A stretch of DNA of 21,990 nucleotides from Muribaculaceae bacterium (GTDB lineage Bacteria > Bacteroidota > Bacteroidia > Bacteroidales > Muribaculaceae): assembly GCA_016302215.1 (NCBI GenBank), contig JAEDNZ010000005.1:1-21990 (forward strand), given 5' to 3'. A program made the translations under genes and the position numbers. Positions within the stretch are counted from its first letter, which is position 1. Every line of letters begins with the position of its first letter. Shown one piece after another: positions 1 to 6,485 of the stretch. Under the pieces are notes generated by a model that saw nothing but the letters and a program-made list of their open reading frames with translations, did not search any database and was not told the origin of the DNA.

Positions 1-1
1 C

Positions 2-688
2 ACGCGCCGCAGCATGGCGCTGGTTCACGACACGGTGGCACAGCTACGGCGTGCCGCCGACAGCGAGGCGCAGCGCAGTGCCGCCTTGAATGCACTCATA
101 GAGCAAGGCCGCCGCGAGCTGACCGGATATTGGCGCTCGCAGCTACAGCCGCGCATCGCCGCCGCTAAGGACTACAGCGAGGTCAGCAACCTGATGTCAA
201 AGCTCTCTGACAGATACAATGCTTTCTTGCAGGCTCATGCCGCTGACCTCACCGCTGCCGAGCAGGTAATCCTCGAGCGCGAGATGGACAAGCTGTATGC
301 TGACCTCTCCAAGCAATGCGTAGCAAAGATTACAGAGCTATCCGAGCAAGCGGGGCAATCAACGCCTCAAACGCTTCAGTATGAACGACAGAAGATGGTT
401 GCCGACAGCATACGGCGCGCGGCCGCGCTCAATGACCTTATAGACAAGGGGCGCCGCCAGCTCAGCAGCTACTGGGAGCGCCTGCGCCCGCGAGTGGAGG
501 CGGCTACGGATTTCGATGAGGCGGTGCGCGTGCAGTCCAAGCTAACTGATAAGCTTAACGCTTTTGTCAAAGGTGCCTCCCCACACCTTACCGCTGCCGA
601 GCTGGCTGTCCTCAAACAAGAATTGCTTACACAACATGACCAACTGATACAATCATGCACAAAAAAACTGAACGAGCTGATGCAGTAA
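2..688 (+). CDS. Helical repeat protein of unknown function, 5' end cut by window
   Basis: I do not recognise the family. The frame is open to the left edge. The first ATG is at 14, but four sense codons precede it and there is no AT-rich leader, so the true start probably lies outside the window. The visible protein is charged, Ala/Leu/Gln-rich and almost certainly all-helical. It contains two diverged copies of a module of about 95 residues. Each opens with AALNxLIxxGRRxL (about residues 23-36 and 137-150, counted from the ATG at 14), followed by a YW pair, a KLxDxxNAF segment and an LTAAE segment, and ends in a Leu-rich helix. The copies are offset by 114 residues, and more may lie upstream. 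No signal peptide or membrane segment is visible in this part. The stop overlaps the next start (TAATG at 686-690), so the two are probably co-translated. The module architecture is clear; the function is unknown. Confidence 0.8.
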   Translation, partial: TRRSMALVHDTVAQLRRAADSEAQRSAALNALIEQGRRELTGYWRSQLQPRIAAAKDYSEVSNLMSKLSDRYNAFLQAHAADLTAAEQVILEREMDKLYADLSKQCVAKITELSEQAGQSTPQTLQYERQKMVADSIRRAAALNDLIDKGRRQLSSYWERLRPRVEAATDFDEAVRVQSKLTDKLNAFVKGASPHLTAAELAVLKQELLTQHDQLIQSCTKKLNELMQ

Positions 689-1293
689 TGACGGGCGGCG
701 ACCCTATCACCGAGCTGTGCCGCCAGATAGAGGCGGCTGTGAAGCAGCCTATGCGCACCCCTAAGGACTTTACCTACCTGCGCAATCTGATTTTTGCACG
801 CCTACATGAAATCGTGGGCGAGAGCACCCTCAAGCGCATCTGGGGATACATCAAGGAAGATGTGCAGACGCGTCGCGGCACTCTCGACATCTTGGCGCGC
901 TATTTGGGATATGCTGACTATGAGGCCTTTGAGCGCAGCTCCGGCGCCGCCGATGATGGCGTGGCGCCCAGCTCGCCGCTGGAGGCTCGCAGCATCGACG
1001 TCAGGCGCGATATCGCCGTGGGCGAGCACATACGCCTCACGTGGCTGCCCGGGCGCGAGTGTGATGTGGTGTATCGTGGCGACTTCCGCTTTGAGGTCGA
1101 GGCCTCGGTGAACACGCGCCTTGTGGCCGGCTCCACCTTTGTGTGTGCCTTGATTATTGATGGCGAGCCGCTCTTCCTCGATGCTGTGACGATACCGGGC
1201 GCCAAGGCTCAGATGCAGTATGTATGCGGCAAAAAATCCGGCGTGCATTATGACCGCCTCGATATCAACGAGACCTGCGACCCCGATATGTAG
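688..1293 (+). CDS. Conserved Bacteroidetes hypothetical protein with STLKRxWGY motif
   Basis: This is a 201-residue cytoplasmic-looking protein with no signal peptide. The start at 688 is chosen because its ATG overlaps the upstream stop (TAATG), typical of translational coupling; an in-frame ATG at 655 would add 11 residues. Residues about 30-83 carry a motif I know from many Bacteroidetes hypotheticals: a short helix, then STLKRIWGY (46-54), then TLDILARYLGYADYEAFER (65-83). It looks like a small helix-turn-helix-type domain, but DNA binding is inference. A linker of about 20 residues leads to a beta-rich C-terminal domain (about 104-179) with alternating hydrophobics and GEHIRLTWLPGRECDVVY at 112-129. 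It is paired with the helical repeat protein upstream, which suggests a shared role. A hairpin at 1341-1388 follows. Confidence 0.8.
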   Translation: MTGGDPITELCRQIEAAVKQPMRTPKDFTYLRNLIFARLHEIVGESTLKRIWGYIKEDVQTRRGTLDILARYLGYADYEAFERSSGAADDGVAPSSPLEARSIDVRRDIAVGEHIRLTWLPGRECDVVYRGDFRFEVEASVNTRLVAGSTFVCALIIDGEPLFLDAVTIPGAKAQMQYVCGKKSGVHYDRLDINETCDPDM

Positions 1294-1340
1294 GCCACCC
1301 GCCGCCGCCATTCGCCCATATCATAGTCGCTATGGTGTAA

Positions 1341-1388
1341 ACATAGCAAAGGCGCGTCACTATCGTAGGTGGCGCGCCTTTGCTGTGT
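1341..1388 (+). terminator. Strong hairpin between convergent genes, probable terminator
   Basis: Bases 1341-1360 pair with 1369-1388 over 20 positions around an 8-nt loop (1361-1368). There are 18 Watson-Crick pairs and two G-T pairs. As plus-strand RNA the two exceptions become tolerated G-U pairs. As minus-strand RNA they become A-C mismatches. The hairpin is therefore better formed in the transcript of the gene ending at 1293, although it could stop the convergent transcript ending at 1401 too. No clear T tract follows, so Rho-independent release is not certain. Confidence 0.65.
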
Positions 1389-1400
1389 ATGGTGGTGGTG

Positions 1401-2111
1401 TCAGAAGACGTAGATCTTGCCGGATTTCTTCACGCCGTGGCCTTGTATGGTATATACATAGATGCCTTCGGCGAGGTTAGCGGTGTCAATGGTGCCTTGG
1501 CCAGAGATGGCAGTGCGCAACACTTGCTTGCCGGTGAGGTTGTAGAGCGTTGCGGTGGCGGGCACGCTGACGTTGTAGGCGATACCATTGCGAGTGATGC
1601 GGAAGGCGTCATCGTTGCGGACGATGGTGGCCACGCCGGCGCTCTTGCCCATGATGATGGTGAATGAGGCCTTGCTGGTGGGGTTGTTGACGTCAACGGC
1701 ATCGAGTTGCACCTTGACGGTGGGCACCTCGTAGGTGGTGCCTTTCTCATACTGATCCAGGTATTCAAACTCCAGGTCGAGCTTCTGGTCGGTATTGATG
1801 GTGATGTTCTCCTTGACAATAGATGTGCCGATAGCACACGAGCCGCCGGCGCAGCACTGCACCTCGTGGCCGCTAAGCGATGTCACGGTTAGCTTCACCG
1901 AGGTGGTCTTGAGGTCGGCCCACAGCGACAGTGGCGGTGCGATAGCCACATCGATAGTGCCGGGTTTCTTTTCGTTCTCGGTGATGGTGGTGTACTCTAT
2001 CTCCGAGCCTTCGGCGATTTGCTGGTCGTCGAGATAAAAGCGCAGCTCGCGTGCTTGTGTCGCCGTGGCGGTGAGCATAGCTGCTGCAATGATAGCGTAG
2101 ATTTTTTTCAT
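1401..2111 (-). CDS. Small secreted protein with T9SS-type C-terminal sorting tail
   Basis: The protein has 236 residues. The N-terminus is a typical signal peptide (KK, then a hydrophobic stretch, cleavage likely near TQA-RE at 20/21). The middle is beta-rich with no enzyme motif I recognise. The last 70 or so residues look like a T9SS type-A sorting domain: ATLYNLTGKQVL, then LAEGIYVYTIQG, then a short Lys-rich strand ending in YVF. In this family such tails direct export through SprA/Sov, and sprA lies in this window. The only cysteines in the whole protein are C86, C87 and C92, in the cluster CCAGGSC. This is probably the last gene of the operon beginning at 5256, 90 nt after the Omp28-like gene, with an A-rich untranslated stretch before its start. 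The role is unknown; a surface or periplasmic partner of Omp28 is a reasonable guess. Confidence 0.85.
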   Translation of the reverse strand: MKKIYAIIAAAMLTATATQARELRFYLDDQQIAEGSEIEYTTITENEKKPGTIDVAIAPPLSLWADLKTTSVKLTVTSLSGHEVQCCAGGSCAIGTSIVKENITINTDQKLDLEFEYLDQYEKGTTYEVPTVKVQLDAVDVNNPTSKASFTIIMGKSAGVATIVRNDDAFRITRNGIAYNVSVPATATLYNLTGKQVLRTAISGQGTIDTANLAEGIYVYTIQGHGVKKSGKIYVF

Positions 2112-2201
2112 ATCGTGTGAGTGATTTGTTGTGTTCGTTGTTGATTGATGGTTGAGAGAGTGGGGGGATATAATGATTTGACGGCTGTGGCCGGCGATGG
2201 T

Positions 2202-3056
2202 TTAATCGGCGGCGGGGTCTTGCGGCTCATCGTCGGTCGCCGGCAGCGGCATCACCTTGGCTCGCGCGGCTTGGAGCACGCCTTGCTCGCTGTTGTAGAT
2301 AAATGCTACGATGGCGAGGTTGGCGGTGTCCCACTGCTCGGTGTCGGTGTGGCGCACGGCGATAGAGTGCTCGGTGACGTTGCTCACGCCCTTGGTGTAG
2401 TGGGCGGCCTGGCCGTCGATGCCGTTGACGGCGGCGCGCAGCACATTGTTGTGGACATAGTCAGTCAGCCACTCTCTGCCTTTTTGCTGGAAGGCTACGA
2501 TGCCGCTCTCCACGACCCATAGCTGCAGCGAGGCATCGAATGTGTCTTTGGGATCCACGGTGGTGGTGATTGTGATATTGCCGTCGTTGCCGAGCGATGC
2601 TGTCAGGTCGATGTCAGCGGTTGCGGGCTTTTGGATGGCTTCGCGCACCACGTCGCTCCACTTGTCGTAGTTGACGATGCCACCGGTGCGGTTAATCATG
2701 CCGGCGGGCCATGAAGTGAGGTTTTGGCGGTTGTTATACTCAATGCCCTCTTCAGAGGCGAGGCATACATATCCCGGGAGCACCGACTCGCTCACGGGCA
2801 CGCCGAAGCTGCCGCCGTGGATGCTCACCGCTATGATGTTGTCGCCGTAAAGGGCTTCGAGACCCTCGATCACCTCGTGGGCGTCGGGGCAGTTGCGACA
2901 CTCCTGGCCGGTGAAGTCTTCGAGGAGCACGGTGCGCTCGGCGGTGGTGGTGCCCATGTATTCATATCTATCCTCGGGCTTGTCAATGTCATCGCAGGCT
3001 GTCAGCAGCGCCGTGGCGGCGAGGACGGGCAGTATGGTTTTCAAGATTTGTGTCAT
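2202..3056 (-). CDS. Omp28-related outer-membrane lipoprotein
   Basis: This 284-residue protein is of the Omp28 family, named for a Porphyromonas gingivalis outer-membrane protein. A lipoprotein signal peptide ends in the lipobox LTAC, giving Cys21 as the lipidated residue, followed by DD. The next region resembles a thioredoxin-like fold: TVLLEDFTGQECRNCPDAH (42-60) with a C53-x-x-C56 pair, a strand NIIAVSIHGG (73-82), and SWPAGMINR (115-123) at the place where thioredoxin folds have a cis-proline loop. The C-terminal half is beta-rich and less distinctive. The start lies 5 nt after the DUF6029 stop, so it is in the same operon. Family members are surface or outer-membrane lipoproteins of poorly known function. 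A role in thiol chemistry is inference from the CxxC pair and from the TlpA-like gene in the operon. Confidence 0.88.
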   Translation of the reverse strand: MTQILKTILPVLAATALLTACDDIDKPEDRYEYMGTTTAERTVLLEDFTGQECRNCPDAHEVIEGLEALYGDNIIAVSIHGGSFGVPVSESVLPGYVCLASEEGIEYNNRQNLTSWPAGMINRTGGIVNYDKWSDVVREAIQKPATADIDLTASLGNDGNITITTTVDPKDTFDASLQLWVVESGIVAFQQKGREWLTDYVHNNVLRAAVNGIDGQAAHYTKGVSNVTEHSIAVRHTDTEQWDTANLAIVAFIYNSEQGVLQAARAKVMPLPATDDEPQDPAAD

Positions 3057-3061
3057 TGCTG

Positions 3062-4756
3062 TCAGAAGTTATAAGAGTAAGATATGCTGAAGCCTCGCGA
3101 GGCGGGCACGTATCGGCACACGCCACCCGAGCAGTTGTAACCGGCGCGTGTGCGTCCGTAGCTGAGCATCAGGCGGTTGGCGCGGTAGGTGCCGGTGACG
3201 CCAAACATATAGTAGTGTTTCTTGTCGGTGTCGTTGCCGCAGTTCCACATATCGCTGAGCGTGACCATCAGGTATGGCTGCACTGAAAATTCAAGCAAGC
3301 CGTAGGCCCAGTCTTTGAGGTCTTGATTGGTGGTGAGATATTGCAGCTCGGCGCGCAGGGTGAAGCGCTTGTCAAACTTGTATTTGCCGTCGAGCACAAA
3401 GATGTTGCTGCGCACGCGGTCGCCGTGGCCTTCGATGACGCCCTTGTTGTAGAGCTGATTCATATACATGAATGTGAGCTGGAAGTCAGAGGTGATGCGC
3501 TTGTCGATGGTGAGGTTCACGTCTTGGTAATAGCACTCGCCCATACCGAAGAATGAAGCTTTGCCGCCATCAGTGCCCATCGTATAGCCTACGGTAGGGT
3601 CGGGCACGGCCGGCTCGCGGTCGAGGCCTCTGACATAGCTGGCGTTGAGGCGCACCTTGGTGCCGTATCGCCCTCCCAGGGCTGTGTGGCGCTTGAAGGT
3701 GTAGGCAAATTGGCCTTGGAAGGCCCATTCGCCGGGCGCTGCCTGCGTGGCGTAGGGATACATCGACGCCAGGGCGTAGGTGTGCTGGTAGGTGAAGGCC
3801 GGCATATTGTTGACAAATGCCGAGAGCCCCTGCATGGAGCGTTGGCTGCGGAACGACATGTTGTCGCTGCGCTTGACTTGCACCAGGGCGCTCATGCCCT
3901 TTTTGGCGTTGGCATACGAGCCGGATAGCATCACGGCGGTGCCGTTGTGATATGTGTAGCCATTGTCGAACGATGGGTCTTGGCTCTTGTATGCAAACTC
4001 GCCCATGACGCCCCACGCGCCTTTCTGAAAGCGCGAGCGCACATCAAAGGCGTTCACCTTACGAGGCACCATGAGGCGATAGTCGGTGCCGGGCACCACT
4101 ATGTTTTCGTCATCTTCGTTTTTGAGCACATACGAAGCACCCACGCTCCACACGGCGCCGCGCTTTTTCATGGCGGGGCAGTATTGGCTGAGCGACACTT
4201 CGGCGTCAGCGCCATATATCTGCGAGCGGGTGTCCCAGTCCCAGTAACGGCGCTGCACGCCGCCGAGCAGTGTGAGCTTGAGGCCGTTGACGGCGGTGAC
4301 TTTGAGGCGGCCGCCGCGCAGGCTGTTGTCGATGCCGAGGCTGCGCTCCTCGTAAGTGCGGAGGATAAAGCCGCTGCCAAATTGCTCGTAGAAGTCGCCG
4401 GCGGTGAGCTCGAAGCCCTTGTATTTGCCTTTGAGATATACGTTGGGGATACCCCAGCCGGCAAAGTCGTTTTCAAAGCCGGGGGTGGGCCATTTCATAA
4501 ACTCGGCTCGCACGCCGCCCTCCATATATTTGCTCACCAGATTGACGTCTGCGTAAGTGTTGAAGAGGAATTTCTGGTCGTAAGTGCCGGTGCCTATTGA
4601 GGCGTCTTCTTCGGGGAAGAGGCCATCGGCTTGCACGCTGCCGTGCACTACGGCATCGCCGGCGGCGGCGCATGGCACGGCGGCGGCGCACAGCGCCACC
4701 ACGGCAGCTATACCGCTAACGAGGCGGCGGCGATGATGATGCGTAGGGTGTGTCAT
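3062..4756 (-). CDS. DUF6029-type outer-membrane beta-barrel protein
   Basis: The protein has 564 residues. The N-terminus has a His/Arg-rich start, then a hydrophobic signal segment ending near AAAG (about residue 33). The rest is a run of amphipathic, Tyr/Phe/Gly-rich strands such as GVQRRYWDWDTRSQIYGA and LRAELQYLTTNQDL. It ends in FSISYSYNF with a terminal Phe, as expected for an outer-membrane barrel. From memory it matches the Bacteroidales family DUF6029, which has no established function. A C542-S-G-G-V-C547 motif sits in the last predicted turn before the closing strands and resembles the CAGGSC cluster of the secreted protein two genes downstream. The start overlaps the stop of the TlpA-like gene (ATGA, 4753-4756), so translation is probably coupled. 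It could be a channel or an assembly partner; which one cannot be told from sequence. Confidence 0.85.
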   Translation of the reverse strand: MTHPTHHHRRRLVSGIAAVVALCAAAVPCAAAGDAVVHGSVQADGLFPEEDASIGTGTYDQKFLFNTYADVNLVSKYMEGGVRAEFMKWPTPGFENDFAGWGIPNVYLKGKYKGFELTAGDFYEQFGSGFILRTYEERSLGIDNSLRGGRLKVTAVNGLKLTLLGGVQRRYWDWDTRSQIYGADAEVSLSQYCPAMKKRGAVWSVGASYVLKNEDDENIVVPGTDYRLMVPRKVNAFDVRSRFQKGAWGVMGEFAYKSQDPSFDNGYTYHNGTAVMLSGSYANAKKGMSALVQVKRSDNMSFRSQRSMQGLSAFVNNMPAFTYQHTYALASMYPYATQAAPGEWAFQGQFAYTFKRHTALGGRYGTKVRLNASYVRGLDREPAVPDPTVGYTMGTDGGKASFFGMGECYYQDVNLTIDKRITSDFQLTFMYMNQLYNKGVIEGHGDRVRSNIFVLDGKYKFDKRFTLRAELQYLTTNQDLKDWAYGLLEFSVQPYLMVTLSDMWNCGNDTDKKHYYMFGVTGTYRANRLMLSYGRTRAGYNCSGGVCRYVPASRGFSISYSYNF

Positions 4757-5256
4757 TTCTTATCGTTGATGAGTGAGCGTATCTTCTCTATGATGCCTAC
4801 TTCAGAGCCGTCGGTGTAGCCGGAGTGCGACTCCACCACGTTGCCGTTGCCATCGATGATAAACAGGTGGGGCACCATCTGCGCTCCCATGCCGCGCATA
4901 AATTCGCTGTTGGGGTCCAGGAGCACTTCATACTCCCAGCCTTCGGCAGCCACGAGGGGCTTGACCTTGTCGGCGTTTTGCGACTCGTCGATAGACACGG
5001 CTATGAGCTTCATGCCGGTCTCGTCCTGCCAATCGGGATACAGCTCTGATATCGCTTTGAGCTCGCGCAGGCAGGGCTTGCACCATGTGGCAAAGAACGA
5101 TATCACAAAGGGCTTGCCATCGTTAGAGAGGGTGGCGGTGTTGACTGTATTGCCGTCAATATCGGTGAGGGTGACTGACGGGAATTGAGCCGAGGCGCTC
5201 ATCGAGGCGCTCATAATGACAGCGGCTGCGAATAGGCGTGTGATAAAGCGTTTCAT
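4753..5256 (-). CDS. TlpA/ResA-like secreted thioredoxin
   Basis: This is a 167-residue periplasmic thiol-disulfide oxidoreductase. A signal peptide covers about residues 1-23 (cleavage near ASA-QF). Next come the redoxin-type strand VTLTDIDGNTV, then FFATWCKPCLREL with the catalytic C59-x-x-C62, and MVPHLFIID with the cis-proline P129. The length is normal for a single-domain TlpA/ResA protein. Family members reduce or isomerise disulfides in envelope proteins, with electrons from a membrane partner not seen here. It is the first gene of the operon running to 1401 and overlaps the DUF6029 start by 4 nt. A good promoter lies 59 nt upstream. Its likely clients, by position, are the three downstream products, all of which have paired cysteines. 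Confidence 0.9.
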   Translation of the reverse strand: MKRFITRLFAAAVIMSASMSASAQFPSVTLTDIDGNTVNTATLSNDGKPFVISFFATWCKPCLRELKAISELYPDWQDETGMKLIAVSIDESQNADKVKPLVAAEGWEYEVLLDPNSEFMRGMGAQMVPHLFIIDGNGNVVESHSGYTDGSEVGIIEKIRSLINDKK

Positions 5257-5314
5257 GTCTTGAAAGGGGATTGGTTGGTGTCAGATTGGATAGATATTTT
5301 TTTACTATACAGCG

Positions 5315-5345
5315 CAAATTTAGGCAACTTTTGCAGATTATGCAA
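5315..5345 (-). promoter_or_regulatory. Promoter of the TlpA-DUF6029-Omp28 operon
   Basis: On the minus strand TAAATTTG (5322-5315) matches the Bacteroidetes -7 element TAnnTTTG. A TTG (5345-5343) lies 20 nt upstream, at the usual -33 spacing. Transcription would start near 5309, leaving a leader of about 50 nt before the start codon at 5256. Confidence 0.7.
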
Positions 5346-5367
5346 TATTTTAGTGCGAAATCTTAAG

Positions 5368-5375
5368 CAAACTTA
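5368..5375 (-). promoter_or_regulatory. Possible second -7 element for the same operon
   Basis: TAAGTTTG on the minus strand fits the -7 consensus and lies 53 nt upstream of the main promoter. I see no TTG at the right distance; the nearest is 27 nt away. It is a weaker, possibly alternative start. The rest of the gap between 5257 and 5427 holds nothing else I can name. Confidence 0.3.
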
Positions 5376-5427
5376 GGGGTGAGATTGGGCGAAATTAGGT
5401 GACAAGAGGTGCTGCTACCGGGTCTTT

Positions 5428-6387
5428 TCAGCGGGTGGCGAGGCTCAGGCGGTAGCAGTCGCAGGCCACGGCTCTGCCGCCCATGGCTGCCTTTTGTCGC
5501 AGCAGTCCGGCATTGAGGATAAGGCCGCCTTGCTCGTTGGAGGTGCCGAAGTCCAGGTATCGGTATCCGTCCCGGATGCTGTCGGCGATGAGGTGCTCAA
5601 AGAGCAGAGCCAGGGCGCCGCAGTCACAGCCGCGGTCGTTGGCGGCAATGTATTGCGAGCGCATGACGCGGCCTGCGGTGGCGTAGGTCACCACTCCGGC
5701 TATCATGCTGCCGCCGGCATCGGTGGCGGTGAGTAGCCCTATGTTGTGGGGGAAGCGGTCGGCGAGCATGGTGATTTCGGCAAGGGTGTGCACCGGCGCG
5801 GCGCCGTGGCGGTCGGCGAGCACGCCCGACAGCAATTGCCAATAGCCGCCGTAGTCATGGCTCGGCGCTATCGTGATGCCGGCCTTGAGGGCTTTGCGGG
5901 CGTTGCGCCGCATATTTTCGTTGTAAGGTATGGGTCTCTGCAGGTCAATCACCGAGGCCACCTGGCTTGCCTCTATCACCGCGCCGGCGCGGAAGAGGGC
6001 ATAGCGGTCTTCGTCGGCCGGGTAGGCGGCGTAGATGGTCGGTGCCGGCTTGTAGTGGAGGGCGGTGATGCCGTCGGCTTGCAGCGCGCCGGTCATCTGC
6101 TGCCATAGCTCCAGCATGATGTTGGCATCAATGTGACGCGCCTCGGTGAGCCAGCCGCCATAGGTGAGGCCGGCGTGGCTCCACAGCTCGCTGCCGAGGC
6201 GGCATGCCGGCAGCACGGCTACGATGCGTCCGTGCTCGCGCGCCACTAACGAGTAGTCGGGGAAGCGGTCGCTGTGATAGTCCATGTAGTCGCGCAGGTG
6301 CTGAAAGGAGGCTTGCACCGCCTGCCGGCTCACAAACGCGTCCCATTCATCGCGCATAGTGCTGCTATTGTATCGCTCTATTGTCAT
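5428..6387 (-). CDS. FemAB/GNAT-like acyltransferase
   Basis: The protein has 319 residues, no signal peptide and no membrane segment. It fits the FemAB-like branch of the GNAT superfamily (Acetyltransf_6 type). The N-terminal FxSRQ and DYMDYHSDRFPDYSLVA segment (33-49) and the LTYGGWL motif (74-80) are typical of the first half-domain. The second half has the MRRNARKALKAGI helix (159-171) and the C-terminal motif YLDFGTSNE followed by LLRQKAAMGG (about 277-304), usual in this family. Such enzymes transfer acyl or aminoacyl groups to sugars, lipids or peptides; the substrate cannot be read from sequence. The gene is divergent from the nonulosonic acid cassette and shares a 98-bp promoter region with it, so it may modify the same glycan, but this is inference. 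The -7 box is only 8 nt before the ATG. Confidence 0.82.
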   Translation of the reverse strand: MTIERYNSSTMRDEWDAFVSRQAVQASFQHLRDYMDYHSDRFPDYSLVAREHGRIVAVLPACRLGSELWSHAGLTYGGWLTEARHIDANIMLELWQQMTGALQADGITALHYKPAPTIYAAYPADEDRYALFRAGAVIEASQVASVIDLQRPIPYNENMRRNARKALKAGITIAPSHDYGGYWQLLSGVLADRHGAAPVHTLAEITMLADRFPHNIGLLTATDAGGSMIAGVVTYATAGRVMRSQYIAANDRGCDCGALALLFEHLIADSIRDGYRYLDFGTSNEQGGLILNAGLLRQKAAMGGRAVACDCYRLSLATR

Positions 6388-6395
6388 AGTGAGTG

Positions 6396-6427
6396 CAAAG
6401 ATAGCGATTTTCAGCCGAAGAATGCAA
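6396..6427 (-). promoter_or_regulatory. Promoter of the acyltransferase gene
   Basis: TATCTTTG on the minus strand (6403-6396) is a perfect TAnnTTTG -7 box. A TTG (6427-6425) lies 21 nt upstream as the -33 element. Only 8 nt separate the box from the ATG at 6387, so the transcript would have a leader of a few bases at most. Confidence 0.7.
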
Positions 6428-6470
6428 TAAGCCCGCGCGTTTTTATGGTGATAGTGTCAGCGAAAAGTTG

Positions 6471-6478
6471 TAACTTTG
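6471..6478 (+). promoter_or_regulatory. -7 element of the nonulosonic acid operon
   Basis: TAACTTTG matches the Bacteroidetes -7 consensus. Seven bases separate it from the ATG at 6486, so transcription should start at or within a few bases of the start codon. No good -33 TTG is visible at the expected position near 6448-6452, so it may be weak or need an activator. The TAA of this box is in frame with the gene, which rules out a start codon further upstream. Confidence 0.6.
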
Positions 6479-6485
6479 CAATCGT

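Noticed and set aside
655..687. Alternative upstream start for the STLKRxWGY protein
   Set aside because: It lies inside the upstream gene with an unconserved, Lys-rich addition. The TAATG overlap at 686-690 is the more natural start.
2112..2201. Promoter or terminator between the Omp28-like gene and the small T9SS-tailed gene
   Set aside because: No TAnnTTTG box is present on the minus strand, and only a 3-bp GGC/GCC stem without a T tract. Read-through as one operon is simpler.
3947..4600. 217-codon open frame antisense to the DUF6029 gene
   Set aside because: This is a stop-free shadow of a GC-rich gene, with Ala/Val-rich composition and no start context.
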